Positions 9,409 through 17,812 of a DNA stretch of 64,000 bases are shown here, piece by piece (position 1 is the stretch's first letter; every line of letters begins with the position of its first letter). A model generated the notes under the pieces. That model was not told the DNA's origin, made no database searches, and worked only from the letters and a program-made list of their open reading frames with translations. A program made the translations under genes and the position numbers. The stretch is from an uncultured Opitutales bacterium. Lineage in GTDB: Bacteria; Verrucomicrobiota; Verrucomicrobiia; Opitutales; Intestinicryptomonadaceae. The DNA lies in NCBI GenBank assembly GCA_944389195.1, contig CALXLM010000003.1, positions 1 through 64,000 on the forward strand, given 5' to 3'.

Positions 9409-10314
9409 ATGAAAGTAGGATTATTGTTCTCGGGCCAGGGAGCGCAAAGCGTCGGAATGGCGAAAACTCTGTATGACAACTATGGGTCGGTAAAGGAACT
9501 ATTCCAGTGCGCCGACGACACTCTCGGTTTCAAACTGTCGAGATATTGTTTCGAGGGGCCGATTTCCGATTTGACAAAAACCAGCATTTGCCAACCGGCT
9601 TTATACGTTCACGGAATCGCGGTGGTGCAAGTCCTTAAAGAGAGGGGAATGCTCGGCGATATATCTGCGGCTCTCGGCTTGTCGCTCGGAGAGCTGACGG
9701 CTCATGCAATTGCCGGAACATACACATTTGAGGACGGCTTGAAGATAGTGGCCGAACGCGGCAGGCTTATGCAGGAGGCGTGCGATGCGGAGAGGGGCGC
9801 AATGGCAAGTTTGATAGGTGGAACCGTCGAAAAGGTCCAGGAATATTGCGCGGAATTTGATATCGACATGTCTAATTTGAATTGTCCCGGACAAATCGTC
9901 ATATCTGGAGCCGCCGACAATGTGGCGCGTGCGGTTGACGCTGCAAAAGAGCGCAAGGATTTTAAGATGGTGGTTCCGCTTAAGGTGGCTGGGGCGTACC
10001 ACAGTCGTCTCATGAAGCCTGCGCGCGACGCTTTTGCAAATTTTATAGACCCGTTTGAATTTGGAGTTCCGAATGTTGCGGTCTTTACGAATGTCACCGG
10101 GGGCAGGGTTTCGGAACCCGCCGATATTAAGGTAAACCTCGTCAAACAGATAACCAGCACAGTCCGTTGGGAGGATTGCGTCAACAACGCTGCAAAGCTT
10201 GGAATAGACCAGTTTTTTGAATGCGGGCCCGGCGGGGTTCTCGCGGGAATGATGCGCCGGATAAATAAGGACTATTCAATTCGCTCGTTTGCGGAGATTT
10301 CCGATTTCGATTAA
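9409..10314 (+). CDS. fabD: Malonyl-CoA:ACP transacylase
   Basis: 301 residues, usual length. FSGQGAQ at the N-terminus, nucleophile in GLSLGE (Ser92), catalytic His198 in AGAYHSRLM, and GPGGVLAGM near the end. It loads malonyl groups onto acyl carrier protein for fatty-acid elongation in the cytoplasm. Shine-Dalgarno GGAAGG lies 5-6 bases before the ATG. It is the last gene of the mla-like operon and is followed by a strong terminator, tying lipid synthesis and lipid transport in one unit; other fab genes are not in the window. Confidence 0.95.
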   Translation: MKVGLLFSGQGAQSVGMAKTLYDNYGSVKELFQCADDTLGFKLSRYCFEGPISDLTKTSICQPALYVHGIAVVQVLKERGMLGDISAALGLSLGELTAHAIAGTYTFEDGLKIVAERGRLMQEACDAERGAMASLIGGTVEKVQEYCAEFDIDMSNLNCPGQIVISGAADNVARAVDAAKERKDFKMVVPLKVAGAYHSRLMKPARDAFANFIDPFEFGVPNVAVFTNVTGGRVSEPADIKVNLVKQITSTVRWEDCVNNAAKLGIDQFFECGPGGVLAGMMRRINKDYSIRSFAEISDFD

Positions 10315-10342
10315 TTTCTGCTTGTCTGAAAAATTTTGGAGG

Positions 10343-10377
10343 GCATACGCGTATTCTTACGGGTATGCTCTTTTTTT
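10343..10377 (+). terminator. Rho-independent terminator after fabD
   Basis: GCATAC at 10343-10348 pairs with GTATGC at 10363-10368, flanked by further weak pairs, and is followed by seven T. Confidence 0.75.
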
Positions 10378-10650
10378 CGGCGGAAATGGATAAGGCAGGC
10401 TATGGTGTTTTTGCGCCTTGCGTGAAAATAAAAAGGCGCGGACTCGTTTCTTTTGACGCGGGATTATGCCGGCAAAATGAGAGCCGTGCGACAACCTTAC
10501 GCGCTTGTCGTTTTTAGGAATATGGCTGCATGTATGCCGGAGTTTTATTGTATAGCCCAAATATGGGAATTTAAAAGCGGAGGAGGTATTAAATACGCCA
10601 CTTCTTGGAGAGGGAAGAAGGTTGTTGGGCTTTCTCTCGGGCGGATAATA
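10378..10650. other. Intergenic stretch between convergent fabD and rpmG
   Basis: About 270 bases between the fabD terminator and the rpmG terminator. An 82-codon frame runs through the plus strand but has no family resemblance, poor composition and reads into the rpmG terminator, so I do not call it. Nothing else is recognisable. Confidence 0.4.
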
Positions 10651-10680
10651 AATAAAAAAGCCCGCTTTTGTAAGCGGGCT
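10651..10680 (-). terminator. Rho-independent terminator of rpmG
   Basis: Nine-base perfect stem AGCCCGCTT (10659-10667) with AAGCGGGCT (10672-10680), loop TTGT; on the minus strand it runs into a U-rich tail (10651-10658). Confidence 0.85.
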
Positions 10681-10704
10681 GGCAAAGTCGTGCGGAAATG
10701 AATC

Positions 10705-10878
10705 CTATTTCTTAATTTCCTTATGCAGAGTTCTGCGTTTTAAAGAAGGGTTGTATTTCATCTTTTCAACCTTCTTGCCGTCCGGCTTGCGCGGATTGCG
10801 CGTAGTCATATAGCGCGACGGCGACTTGCCTTCCTTGCGCGCTTCGGTGCATTCTATTATAACTATTTCTCTGGGCAT
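10705..10878 (-). CDS. rpmG: 50S ribosomal protein L33
   Basis: 57 residues. It begins [18 protein letters not shown] and ends [10 protein letters not shown], with [15 protein letters not shown] in the middle, all typical of L33. The paired CxxC motifs of zinc-binding L33 are absent, so this is the zinc-independent form. Shine-Dalgarno AAAGGA precedes the ATG by about 6 bases, and a strong terminator follows. It stands alone: rpmB or secE, frequent neighbours, are not next to it. Confidence 0.93.
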   Translation of the reverse strand: MPREIVIIECTEARKEGKSPSRYMTTRNPRKPDGKKVEKMKYNPSLKRRTLHKEIKK

Positions 10879-10986
10879 TGTGTTCCTTTAATTAAAATTT
10901 GGCTTTCGATAATGCTTCGATTTTGCGGAATTTCAACATCTTTTTTTGAAAAAATCGTTTTTTTGCGATACATTTTGCTAGGAGGA

Positions 10987-13137
10987 TTAGTGCGGGCCTA
11001 TGTCGCGGCTCAGTATATGCTTTACGAGCGGATCGTTCCCGAAATATTTTTTAACGTCCCGCAAAGTTAGGTGCTGATTATTGCGAACCGCTTTGGCATC
11101 TGAGGGGCTTATGTACGAGTTCCCGTAAAGGAGAAGAAGCCCGTTTAGAGCCATCGACGAATTGAATATCTTGTTGTGGAATGCGTAGTTTATTCTCGGC
11201 TCCGACGGATCGAGAATGCGCGAAAGCCGTGGGTAGGCTTTGTGGTAGGGGCCGTTTTCGATGTCTATGCTGGCCCTCCACTTTGCCTCGCCTTGCAGCT
11301 TTTTTGCGTATTTTTCGTCGGTCCATGTTTGCGAGCCGAAAGCCGACTTGCAGTTTATGAATATGTTTTTTTCGGCGCGTGTTTCGCAGCCGCCGTGGAT
11401 ATATACGGCCCCGAAGCTCGAAGCGCCCGCATTGTTGCCCGTGTTGCAGAATATATTGTGTGACACAAGGACTCCGGCATTGGATTCGTCAACGTACACC
11501 CCGGCCGAAGGCCCGAAATTTGAGCGGTTGTTTGTGAAGAAATTATACCGTATCACATTTCCGAGCTGCGCGAGGTTGGAATAGGTGTACACAACCCCGT
11601 AGTCGTTTGCGAATTCGCAGCAGCGCTCGAAGATGTTTTTTTCTATGATATGGTTGTTGCCGGTGAATACGAGAGTGGATTGGCGTTGGTTCGATATGCG
11701 GGAGTTCGCAAAACGCACGCCGACGCCGGATATGCTAAGCGCGTAGCTCCCGCAAAAGACCCGCAGGGAGTTTTTGTTAAAAGTGCAGTTGGATATGAGC
11801 ACGTTCGAACTTTCAAGCGTGCGCCTGTTGCCTCCGCCTATCGCCGCGCCACCGGTGGCGTTGTCGAAAAATTTGCAGTTTAATATCTTGTTGTTTTTTG
11901 ACATGCGGGACGAATAGTCGCTTTCGTCGCGCCTTTTGAGGCTGACGCCGTTGAGAACCATCGGCCTCCCGCAGGAGCGAAAGAAGCACTTGTTTATTTC
12001 TATGTTGCGGCAAAATTCGCCCCTTATCGGAGAGTTGCGCGTCACGGAAAATTCTATGTTTTGTATCTTTATGTTTTCGGATCCCGAAATGGATAATATG
12101 GGGTCTGGAAGCAGAGAAAAATAGAAACAGTCGCCGTCTTTGGGCTTCGATTCAAGGATGGTGTAAAATACTAAATTTTTGCGGTCGATAAAATACTCTC
12201 CCGGCATGTCGAGTTCCTCGATGAGGTTGAAAACCTGGTATCCCCTGACTTCAAGCCCCGCCCTGTCGGCGTAATCGCGAGAACCCTTCGGAGGCGTATT
12301 CGAGCGCACTCCGTATGCGTGAAAGTCCGACAGGGTTATAGTCTTTGCGGCCGTGTCTATTTTTTTTATTTTAATTTGGTCGTAGGCCCAGCCCACGGAA
12401 AAATTTCCGCGCAAAAACGCATCTTGGGCGTTCGCCCAGCGCGCCGGACGGTCAAAGTCGTATCCGAATGTCGCGCCGCGCCGATTCTCATTTTTCAATG
12501 GTACGTATGCGTCGCTTCCTACAAAATGCGTAATCGATCCCGGGTCGAAAACCTTTCCTATCTTTAAAAGCGAGTCGTTGTTCGGGTAGCGCGCCGGAAC
12601 CATCGGCTTTCTGTTCAGAAACGCTTCGCTTTCTATCGGACGCGAATTCCACGAGCCCCAGCCGAGCCTTATTACTTCACCGAGTTTCTTAACACCGAAT
12701 TTTTTTAGGTCTATTTTATACAGCGCCCCGCGGGCGTCGGCTGGGATTTTTGACAGCACGTTTTTGTCGGAAACCCTTTCGAGATTTATCGCTTCTATTT
12801 TTATGCCTCCGATAAGGCGCACCTTCGGCTCGCTGGAGAATTTCGGGCCGGTTATTGAAAGCGTTTTGCCTTTAGTGTGGCGGGGCAGTATGGATATGCC
12901 CTTGTCGAAATAATATTCCCCCTCTGCAATGCGTATTTCAAAATCGCCTGGTTCCGCCGCGCAAAAAACCTCAATCGCCTTGGAGAGAGATGCAAACGGT
13001 TTTTCTTCGGTTCCGGTCCCGACGGTGTCAGAACCATTAGGAGATACGAATACGGTTTGGGCGCAAAAGGCGTCGCACAAGGCGGTTGCGACGGCCGCGG
13101 CCAGTGTTATTTTTACGCACTTTTGCATATGCTGCAT
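10987..13137 (-). CDS. Secreted right-handed parallel beta-helix protein, probable polysaccharide-active enzyme
   Basis: 716 residues with a signal peptide (MQKCVKITLAAAVATALC, cleavage after FCA); translation may start at the first or the fourth codon (both Met). VSPNGSD...GTEEKPFASLSKAIEV is the usual opening of secreted DUF1565/pectate-lyase-like beta-helices. The C-terminal half carries many short N-x-I/F-x-N-C turns (VLISNCTFNKNS, HIIEKNIFERCC, VLVSHNIFCNTG, TRAEKNIFINCKSA), the PbH1 repeat pattern. The architecture resembles large beta-helix glycoside hydrolases such as GH141, but I cannot assign a family or name catalytic residues. Single gene with its own upstream region. Confidence 0.7.
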   Translation of the reverse strand: MQHMQKCVKITLAAAVATALCDAFCAQTVFVSPNGSDTVGTGTEEKPFASLSKAIEVFCAAEPGDFEIRIAEGEYYFDKGISILPRHTKGKTLSITGPKFSSEPKVRLIGGIKIEAINLERVSDKNVLSKIPADARGALYKIDLKKFGVKKLGEVIRLGWGSWNSRPIESEAFLNRKPMVPARYPNNDSLLKIGKVFDPGSITHFVGSDAYVPLKNENRRGATFGYDFDRPARWANAQDAFLRGNFSVGWAYDQIKIKKIDTAAKTITLSDFHAYGVRSNTPPKGSRDYADRAGLEVRGYQVFNLIEELDMPGEYFIDRKNLVFYTILESKPKDGDCFYFSLLPDPILSISGSENIKIQNIEFSVTRNSPIRGEFCRNIEINKCFFRSCGRPMVLNGVSLKRRDESDYSSRMSKNNKILNCKFFDNATGGAAIGGGNRRTLESSNVLISNCTFNKNSLRVFCGSYALSISGVGVRFANSRISNQRQSTLVFTGNNHIIEKNIFERCCEFANDYGVVYTYSNLAQLGNVIRYNFFTNNRSNFGPSAGVYVDESNAGVLVSHNIFCNTGNNAGASSFGAVYIHGGCETRAEKNIFINCKSAFGSQTWTDEKYAKKLQGEAKWRASIDIENGPYHKAYPRLSRILDPSEPRINYAFHNKIFNSSMALNGLLLLYGNSYISPSDAKAVRNNQHLTLRDVKKYFGNDPLVKHILSRDIGPH

Positions 13138-13446
13138 TTCATTCCTTGTCTCAGGTGTTTGAAATCCGATTCGGAAACGCGCGGCTGCAATAACTTAAAT
13201 TCCAACGCATTAGCAGGGTTGAAAATCGGTTTTTCCGCCGCGGACATTTCGGTGCCCTTTTGCTGATTCTGACACTATACGGGCTTTAAAGTAAAGGTTA
13301 TTTTTTTAGCGCGCGCAAAGCATTGAAGGGGAGGCGTACCGCGGCGCGTGTCCGGCAATCCATTGCCGGAAGGGCGTGGGGCCGTTTCCGGCGTAAAAAT
13401 CAAAAAAAACGCGCCGTTTTATGGCGCGCTAAATAATAATGGCTAT
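13138..13446. other. Intergenic stretch between beta-helix gene and dapF
   Basis: 309 bases. It holds the dapF terminator (listed separately) and a perfect 9-base inverted repeat TCCGGCAAT/ATTGCCGGA with 2-base spacer at 13351-13370. The promoter of the beta-helix gene must lie in 13138-13350 but I cannot identify its boxes. Confidence 0.5.
13402..13428 (-). terminator. Rho-independent terminator of dapF
   Basis: On the minus strand CGCGCC pairs with GGCGCG (13423-13428 with 13410-13415), 7-base loop, then eight U (13402-13409). Confidence 0.85.
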
Positions 13447-14310
13447 TTAGATTTTAGGAGGAAGGTTTTGAGAGAGTACGGACGGGCTCATTTCGTAAAC
13501 GCCGACCTTTGTCGCAGGGCCGCTCATGGTTATGGAGTAGTCGGGCGCAATCCTGATTGAAAGCAGGCCTCCCTGCATGTGTACGGTGATGTCGTTGTCG
13601 CACAACCCAAGCCTTCGAGCGACGGCCGCGGCCGCGCTCGACGAACTTCCAGAAGCGAGCGTGTATCCGGCGCCGCGCTCCCAAATTTCTATTTTAATAT
13701 TGTTGCGGTCAAGCACCTGGAGAAGTTGGACGTTCGTTCGGTTGGGGAACAGAGCCGTCATGTTTTCGATAACCGGGCCTATTTCCCTCGCGAGTTCAGG
13801 GGTGGCGTTTTCCATGGGAAGCACGCAGTGAGGGTTGCCGACGGTTGCGCAGCAGTATTTGTATGCTTTCCCGCCGATTTCAAATTCCCTGTTTATGACT
13901 TCGCCGCCTTCGCCCAATACGGGAATTTTTTTCGAGTCGAAACTCGCCCGCCCCATTTCTACCGTTATAGTGTTTCCGCCGTCGGATACGACGCACTTTA
14001 CGACGCCCCCGAGCGTATCGACAGTAAACGGAGCGCCGCTTTCCACGCGTTTTGTGTCGAAGAGGTAGCGCGAAAATATGCGCAGGCCGTTTCCGCTCTT
14101 TTCCGCCTCCGAAGCGTCGGGATTGAGAATTCTCAGCTTAAAGTCCGCCCTGTCTGACTTTTCGGGTCCGTACAAAATGCCGTCGGAACCGAGTCCGAAA
14201 TTGCGGTGGCATATTTTGACGACGTCGGAGCCTTCAGGCATCTTTTTGCAGTCGGCGGGGTCAAGCACGAGATAGTCGTTTCCAAGGGCGTGGTATTTCG
14301 AAAATTTCAT
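13447..14310 (-). CDS. dapF: Diaminopimelate epimerase-like protein lacking both catalytic cysteines
   Basis: 287 residues from the ATG at 14310, which begins the conserved MKFSKYHALGNDYLVLD; the frame continues 13 codons upstream without conservation. The fold is DapF throughout: GLGSDGI, NPDASEAE, VGNPHCV, NRTNVQ. In DapF the two acid/base cysteines sit in E-x-C-G-N-G and in G-E-T-x-A-C-G-T-G. Here these read EKSGNG (Ser72) and GYTLASGSSSS (Ser220), and the Glu of GET is Tyr. Cys-to-Ser DapF is expected to lose epimerase activity, so the true substrate or chemistry may differ. It is divergent from the biotin operon across 104 bases. Confidence 0.75.
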   Translation of the reverse strand: MKFSKYHALGNDYLVLDPADCKKMPEGSDVVKICHRNFGLGSDGILYGPEKSDRADFKLRILNPDASEAEKSGNGLRIFSRYLFDTKRVESGAPFTVDTLGGVVKCVVSDGGNTITVEMGRASFDSKKIPVLGEGGEVINREFEIGGKAYKYCCATVGNPHCVLPMENATPELAREIGPVIENMTALFPNRTNVQLLQVLDRNNIKIEIWERGAGYTLASGSSSSAAAAVARRLGLCDNDITVHMQGGLLSIRIAPDYSITMSGPATKVGVYEMSPSVLSQNLPPKI

Positions 14311-14360
14311 AATTGGGAAAACTTGTAGTTTAGGCGCGCGCGTTTTCAAGATTTTTTTAA

Positions 14361-14414
14361 GGTTCGAAATATTGACACGGCGCTAAAATCTGGTTTGATT
14401 GGCTGTTTCGAACC
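14361..14414 (+). promoter_or_regulatory. Candidate operator/promoter of the biotin operon
   Basis: A perfect 9-base inverted repeat, GGTTCGAAA (14361-14369) and TTTCGAACC (14406-14414), brackets a TTGACA -35-like box (14372-14377). The right arm ends at the base before the bioB ATG, leaving no room for a Shine-Dalgarno. Each arm contains the palindrome TTCGAA, so each may be a half-site or full site. The sequence does not match the BirA, BioR or BioQ operators that I know. Confidence 0.45.
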
Positions 14415-15362
14415 ATGGATATTTCCGCAAAAATAATAGGAGGGGGAAGGCTGTCGCGCGGCGACGCAGAATCGCTGCCTAAACGGTTTTCCGTCGAAGA
14501 TATATGCGCGGAGGCCGACAAGGTTCGCGCCCACTTCCTCGGCCGCTCGGTCGACACATGCTCGATCATGAACGCCCGTTCGGGCAAATGCACTGAAGAC
14601 TGCAAGTGGTGCGCGCAGTCGGCTAGATACCGTACGGGATGCGGCGTTTACGGATATGTATCCGCGGATTCGGCGCTCGAGAGGGCGGAGTATTACAGGG
14701 GAAAGGGCATACGCAGGTTTTCGCTCGTGACAAGCGGCCGCACGGTTTCCGATTCCGATATCCAAAAGTTGTGCGAAGCATTTTCGCTTATCCGCGACGC
14801 GGGCGGAATAGAGCTGTGCGGCTCTTTCGGGCTTCTCGGCAGGCATCAGTTTGAACGTCTCGCAGCCGCTGGCATGACGCGTTTCCATTGCAATCTCGAA
14901 ACCGCGCCGTCGTATTTTCCGAGCCTGTGCACGACGCATACAATCGGCGACAAAATAGTCGCCATTAAGGCGGCCCGCAGCGCCGGGTTAAGCATTTGCA
15001 GCGGCGGAATCATAGGAATGGGCGAGACATACGCCCAAAGGGTGGAGCTTGCCGACACCCTTGCCGGGCTCGGAGTCGATTCGATACCGTTAAACATTCT
15101 CCAACCGATAAAAGGCACGCCCCTTGAAAACACTCCTCCGCTTACGCGCGACGAAATACTTTTGGCTTTTGCGGTGTTCAGGCTTATGAATCCGAGGGCC
15201 CACATACGCTTTGCGGGGGGAAGATCGGCCATAAGGGACTTTCAGGAAACGGCTTTGCGTTCGGGGGCGAGCGCAATACTAATGGGCGACATGCTCACGA
15301 CGGTGGGTTCGTCGATAGACGAAGACTTTAAAATGCTTTCAAGGTTGGGATATGAATATTGA
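14415..15362 (+). CDS. bioB: Biotin synthase
   Basis: 315 residues, usual length. The radical-SAM cluster motif CTEDCKWC places Cys59, Cys63 and Cys66; NARSGKC, CGSFGLL, HCNLETAPSYF, and the GMGET segment follow the family order. It inserts sulfur into dethiobiotin, using a [4Fe-4S] and an auxiliary [2Fe-2S] cluster. First gene of the biotin operon and overlaps bioA by 11 bases. No Shine-Dalgarno is visible because a 9-base repeat arm abuts the ATG. Confidence 0.96.
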   Translation: MDISAKIIGGGRLSRGDAESLPKRFSVEDICAEADKVRAHFLGRSVDTCSIMNARSGKCTEDCKWCAQSARYRTGCGVYGYVSADSALERAEYYRGKGIRRFSLVTSGRTVSDSDIQKLCEAFSLIRDAGGIELCGSFGLLGRHQFERLAAAGMTRFHCNLETAPSYFPSLCTTHTIGDKIVAIKAARSAGLSICSGGIIGMGETYAQRVELADTLAGLGVDSIPLNILQPIKGTPLENTPPLTRDEILLAFAVFRLMNPRAHIRFAGGRSAIRDFQETALRSGASAILMGDMLTTVGSSIDEDFKMLSRLGYEY

Positions 15363-16626
15363 GGGCTTGGTTGATTTCGATATGCGCCATGTTTGGCACC
15401 CGTACGCGGGCATGAAAAATCCGCAGCGCCCGTATTTCGTGGAGTCGGCCGAGGGCGTTTGGCTTAAGCTTGCCGACGGCAGGAAGGTTATAGACGGCAT
15501 GTCTTCGTGGTGGGCGGTCGCATACGGCTACCGCAATCCAAAAATCGACGCCGCCGTTTCGGAACAGCTGAAAAAAATGAGCCATGTGATGTTCGGAGGA
15601 CTTACCCACGAAGGGGCGGTAAAGCTCGCGGAAAAACTCGTGGAAATGACTCCCCGAAACCTTCAAAAGGTGTTTTTTTGCGATTCCGGTTCTGTTTCCG
15701 TGGAAGTCGCAATGAAGATGGCACTGCAATATTGGCGCGCGCTCGGCGACCGCAACAAGACGAAATTCGCCACCGTCCGGGGCGGCTACCACGGCGACAC
15801 ATGGCACGCGATGTCGGTGTGCGACCCGGTAAACGGAATGCACTCGCTGTTTTCCGGCGGGTTGCCGATAAACTTTTTCGTCCCCCGCCCCGAGTCTAAA
15901 TTTGGGGGCGAGTGGAATCCCGACGACATATCCCCAATGCGCCGGCTTCTTAACGAAAGCTCGTCCGAGATTGCGGCGGTGATTCTCGAGCCTGTGGTGC
16001 AGGGCGCCGGAGGAATGCGCTTTTACCATCCGCAGTACTTGCGCGAGCTCAAAAAACTTTGCGAGGCTTGCGGCGTCCTTTTAATATTCGACGAAATTGC
16101 GACCGGATTTTGGCGTTCCGGGAAAATGTTCGCGTGCCATTGGGCGGAAACCGAACCCGACATCATGTGCGTGGGCAAGGCACTAACCGGCGGATACATG
16201 AGCTTTGCGGCGACCTTGGCCGATGAAAAAATAGCCGATGCCATTTCCGATTCCGAAGCGGGCGCTTTCATGCACGGCCCGACTTTTATGGGAAATCCAC
16301 TCGCGTGCGCCGCCGCTAACGCCGCATTGGATATCGCCCGAAACGGAAATATTTTGGAAAAGGTTTTAAAAATAGAAAGCGGGCTAAAGCGTGGTTTGGA
16401 ACCGTTGAAAAACAGCGCGGCTGTAGCCGACGTGCGCGTTCTGGGCGCAATCGGCGTTTTGGAGATGCGCGAACCGATAGATGTTCCTGCCGTTCAGGAG
16501 AGGCTTGTTGAAAACGGCGTATGGCTGAGGCCTTTCGGAAAATTGTTGTATACGATGCCTCCGTATGTAATATCCGAAAGCGAACTTCGGACAGTGACGG
16601 ATGCCGTGTCGAAAGTTGTCGGATAA
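15352..16626 (+). CDS. bioA: Adenosylmethionine-8-amino-7-oxononanoate aminotransferase
   Basis: 424 residues, class III aminotransferase. MRHVWHPYAGM, SSWWAVAYGY (substrate loop of BioA), GGYHGDTWHAMS, IFDEIATGFWRSG and the PLP lysine in VGKALTGG are all present. It forms 7,8-diaminopelargonic acid from the BioF product using SAM as amino donor. Start ATG 15352 overlaps the bioB end. Confidence 0.95.
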   Translation: MNIEGLVDFDMRHVWHPYAGMKNPQRPYFVESAEGVWLKLADGRKVIDGMSSWWAVAYGYRNPKIDAAVSEQLKKMSHVMFGGLTHEGAVKLAEKLVEMTPRNLQKVFFCDSGSVSVEVAMKMALQYWRALGDRNKTKFATVRGGYHGDTWHAMSVCDPVNGMHSLFSGGLPINFFVPRPESKFGGEWNPDDISPMRRLLNESSSEIAAVILEPVVQGAGGMRFYHPQYLRELKKLCEACGVLLIFDEIATGFWRSGKMFACHWAETEPDIMCVGKALTGGYMSFAATLADEKIADAISDSEAGAFMHGPTFMGNPLACAAANAALDIARNGNILEKVLKIESGLKRGLEPLKNSAAVADVRVLGAIGVLEMREPIDVPAVQERLVENGVWLRPFGKLLYTMPPYVISESELRTVTDAVSKVVG

Positions 16627-16630
16627 AAAA

Positions 16631-17812
16631 ATGGGCCGTTTTGCAGACAGATTGGAATCGCTCAGGAGGACGGGAACGTACCGCAGCGTTGAAAACGCCG
16701 TCGTTTGCGGGGCGAAGATATGTAAAAACGGCCGCAAATACGCGGACTTTTCCAGCAACGACTACCTCGGCCTGTCTTCCCGCGTCGATTTGCAGCGGGA
16801 ATTTTTTGCGGAGCAAGCGGGTTCCAACCGCTTTTTAATGGGATCGCTTTCGTCGCGCCTTCTCGGGTGCAATTCGTTCGCGCATGCTGATTTTGAAGAT
16901 TTCATGGGCGGGGTTTATTCCGGGGCATGCGGGGTTCGGAGAGCGTGCCTTCTTTTCAATTGCGGATACCACGCAAATTCCGGGATAATTCCTGCGCTGG
17001 CAGCTTCGGGCGACCTTGTCGTCGCCGACAGGCTTTCGCACGCGAGCCTCATCGATGCGCTCAGGCTTACGGACGCCAAATGGATGCGCTTCCCTCATAA
17101 CGATATCGACCGCCTCGACGAAATTTTGGAGAAGCGGAGGGGGGAATTTAAGGACATTTACATCGTCACGGAATCCGTGTTCAGCATGGACGGGGATTTT
17201 TGCGACATTGAAAGGCTTGTCGCCTTGAAAAAAAAATACGGGGCGTTTTTGTACATAGACGAGGCGCATTCGTTCGGCATTTTTGGCGAAAGGGGGCTTG
17301 GGCGTTGCGCCGATTCGGGGCTGCTGGGCGAGATTGACGCGGTAATGTGCACGCTCGGCAAAGCAGCCGCTTCGGAGGGGGCATTCGCGATTTGTTCTGA
17401 GGAGACGCGGGAAATGATTGTAAACAAATGCCGCACCTTTATATTTTCCACGGCCCTTTCGCCGATTGCGGCAATGTGGTCCAAATTTATATGCGGTAAA
17501 ATATTTTCCATGGGCGAACAAAGGCGCCACTTAATGGAAATCTCCGAAATTTTTAGGAGGGCGGTGCGCGGTGCGGCCGGCGGAGATTCCCAGATAGTTC
17601 CTGCGAGGGTCGCGGGGGGCGCGGCGGCGGCCGCTGCCGTTTCCGGCGCAATGGCGGAAGCGGGTTTTTTTGTCCCCGCCATACGCCACCCGACGGTTCC
17701 CAAAGGTACGGAGCGTTTGCGCTTTTCGTTTACGGCGGCTCATTCGGCGGAGGACGCGCTGGCGGCGGCTTCGGCTTTTAACGCCTTTGCCGGCGGAGGG
17801 AGGCTCGCATGA
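16631..17812 (+). CDS. bioF: 8-amino-7-oxononanoate synthase
   Basis: 393 residues from ATG 16631, four bases after the bioA stop; the frame runs ten codons upstream inside bioA. DFSSNDYLGLS, GSNRFLMGSLSSRLLGC, FNCGYHANSG, DRLSHASLIDAL, ESVFSMDGD and DEAHSFG define the alpha-oxoamine synthase family. The PLP lysine is in TLGKA; the usual glycine-rich continuation is AAASEGAFA here. It condenses pimeloyl thioester with alanine. Confidence 0.92.
   Translation: MGRFADRLESLRRTGTYRSVENAVVCGAKICKNGRKYADFSSNDYLGLSSRVDLQREFFAEQAGSNRFLMGSLSSRLLGCNSFAHADFEDFMGGVYSGACGVRRACLLFNCGYHANSGIIPALAASGDLVVADRLSHASLIDALRLTDAKWMRFPHNDIDRLDEILEKRRGEFKDIYIVTESVFSMDGDFCDIERLVALKKKYGAFLYIDEAHSFGIFGERGLGRCADSGLLGEIDAVMCTLGKAAASEGAFAICSEETREMIVNKCRTFIFSTALSPIAAMWSKFICGKIFSMGEQRRHLMEISEIFRRAVRGAAGGDSQIVPARVAGGAAAAAAVSGAMAEAGFFVPAIRHPTVPKGTERLRFSFTAAHSAEDALAAASAFNAFAGGGRLA

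Noticed and set aside
10453-10701. 82-codon plus-strand frame between fabD and rpmG
   Set aside because: It runs through the rpmG terminator, its product has no family resemblance, and composition looks non-coding.
14361-14369. GGTTCGAAA as a tRNA T-loop
   Set aside because: No acceptor stem, anticodon arm or CCA-ending partner was found around it; it pairs instead with TTTCGAACC at 14406.
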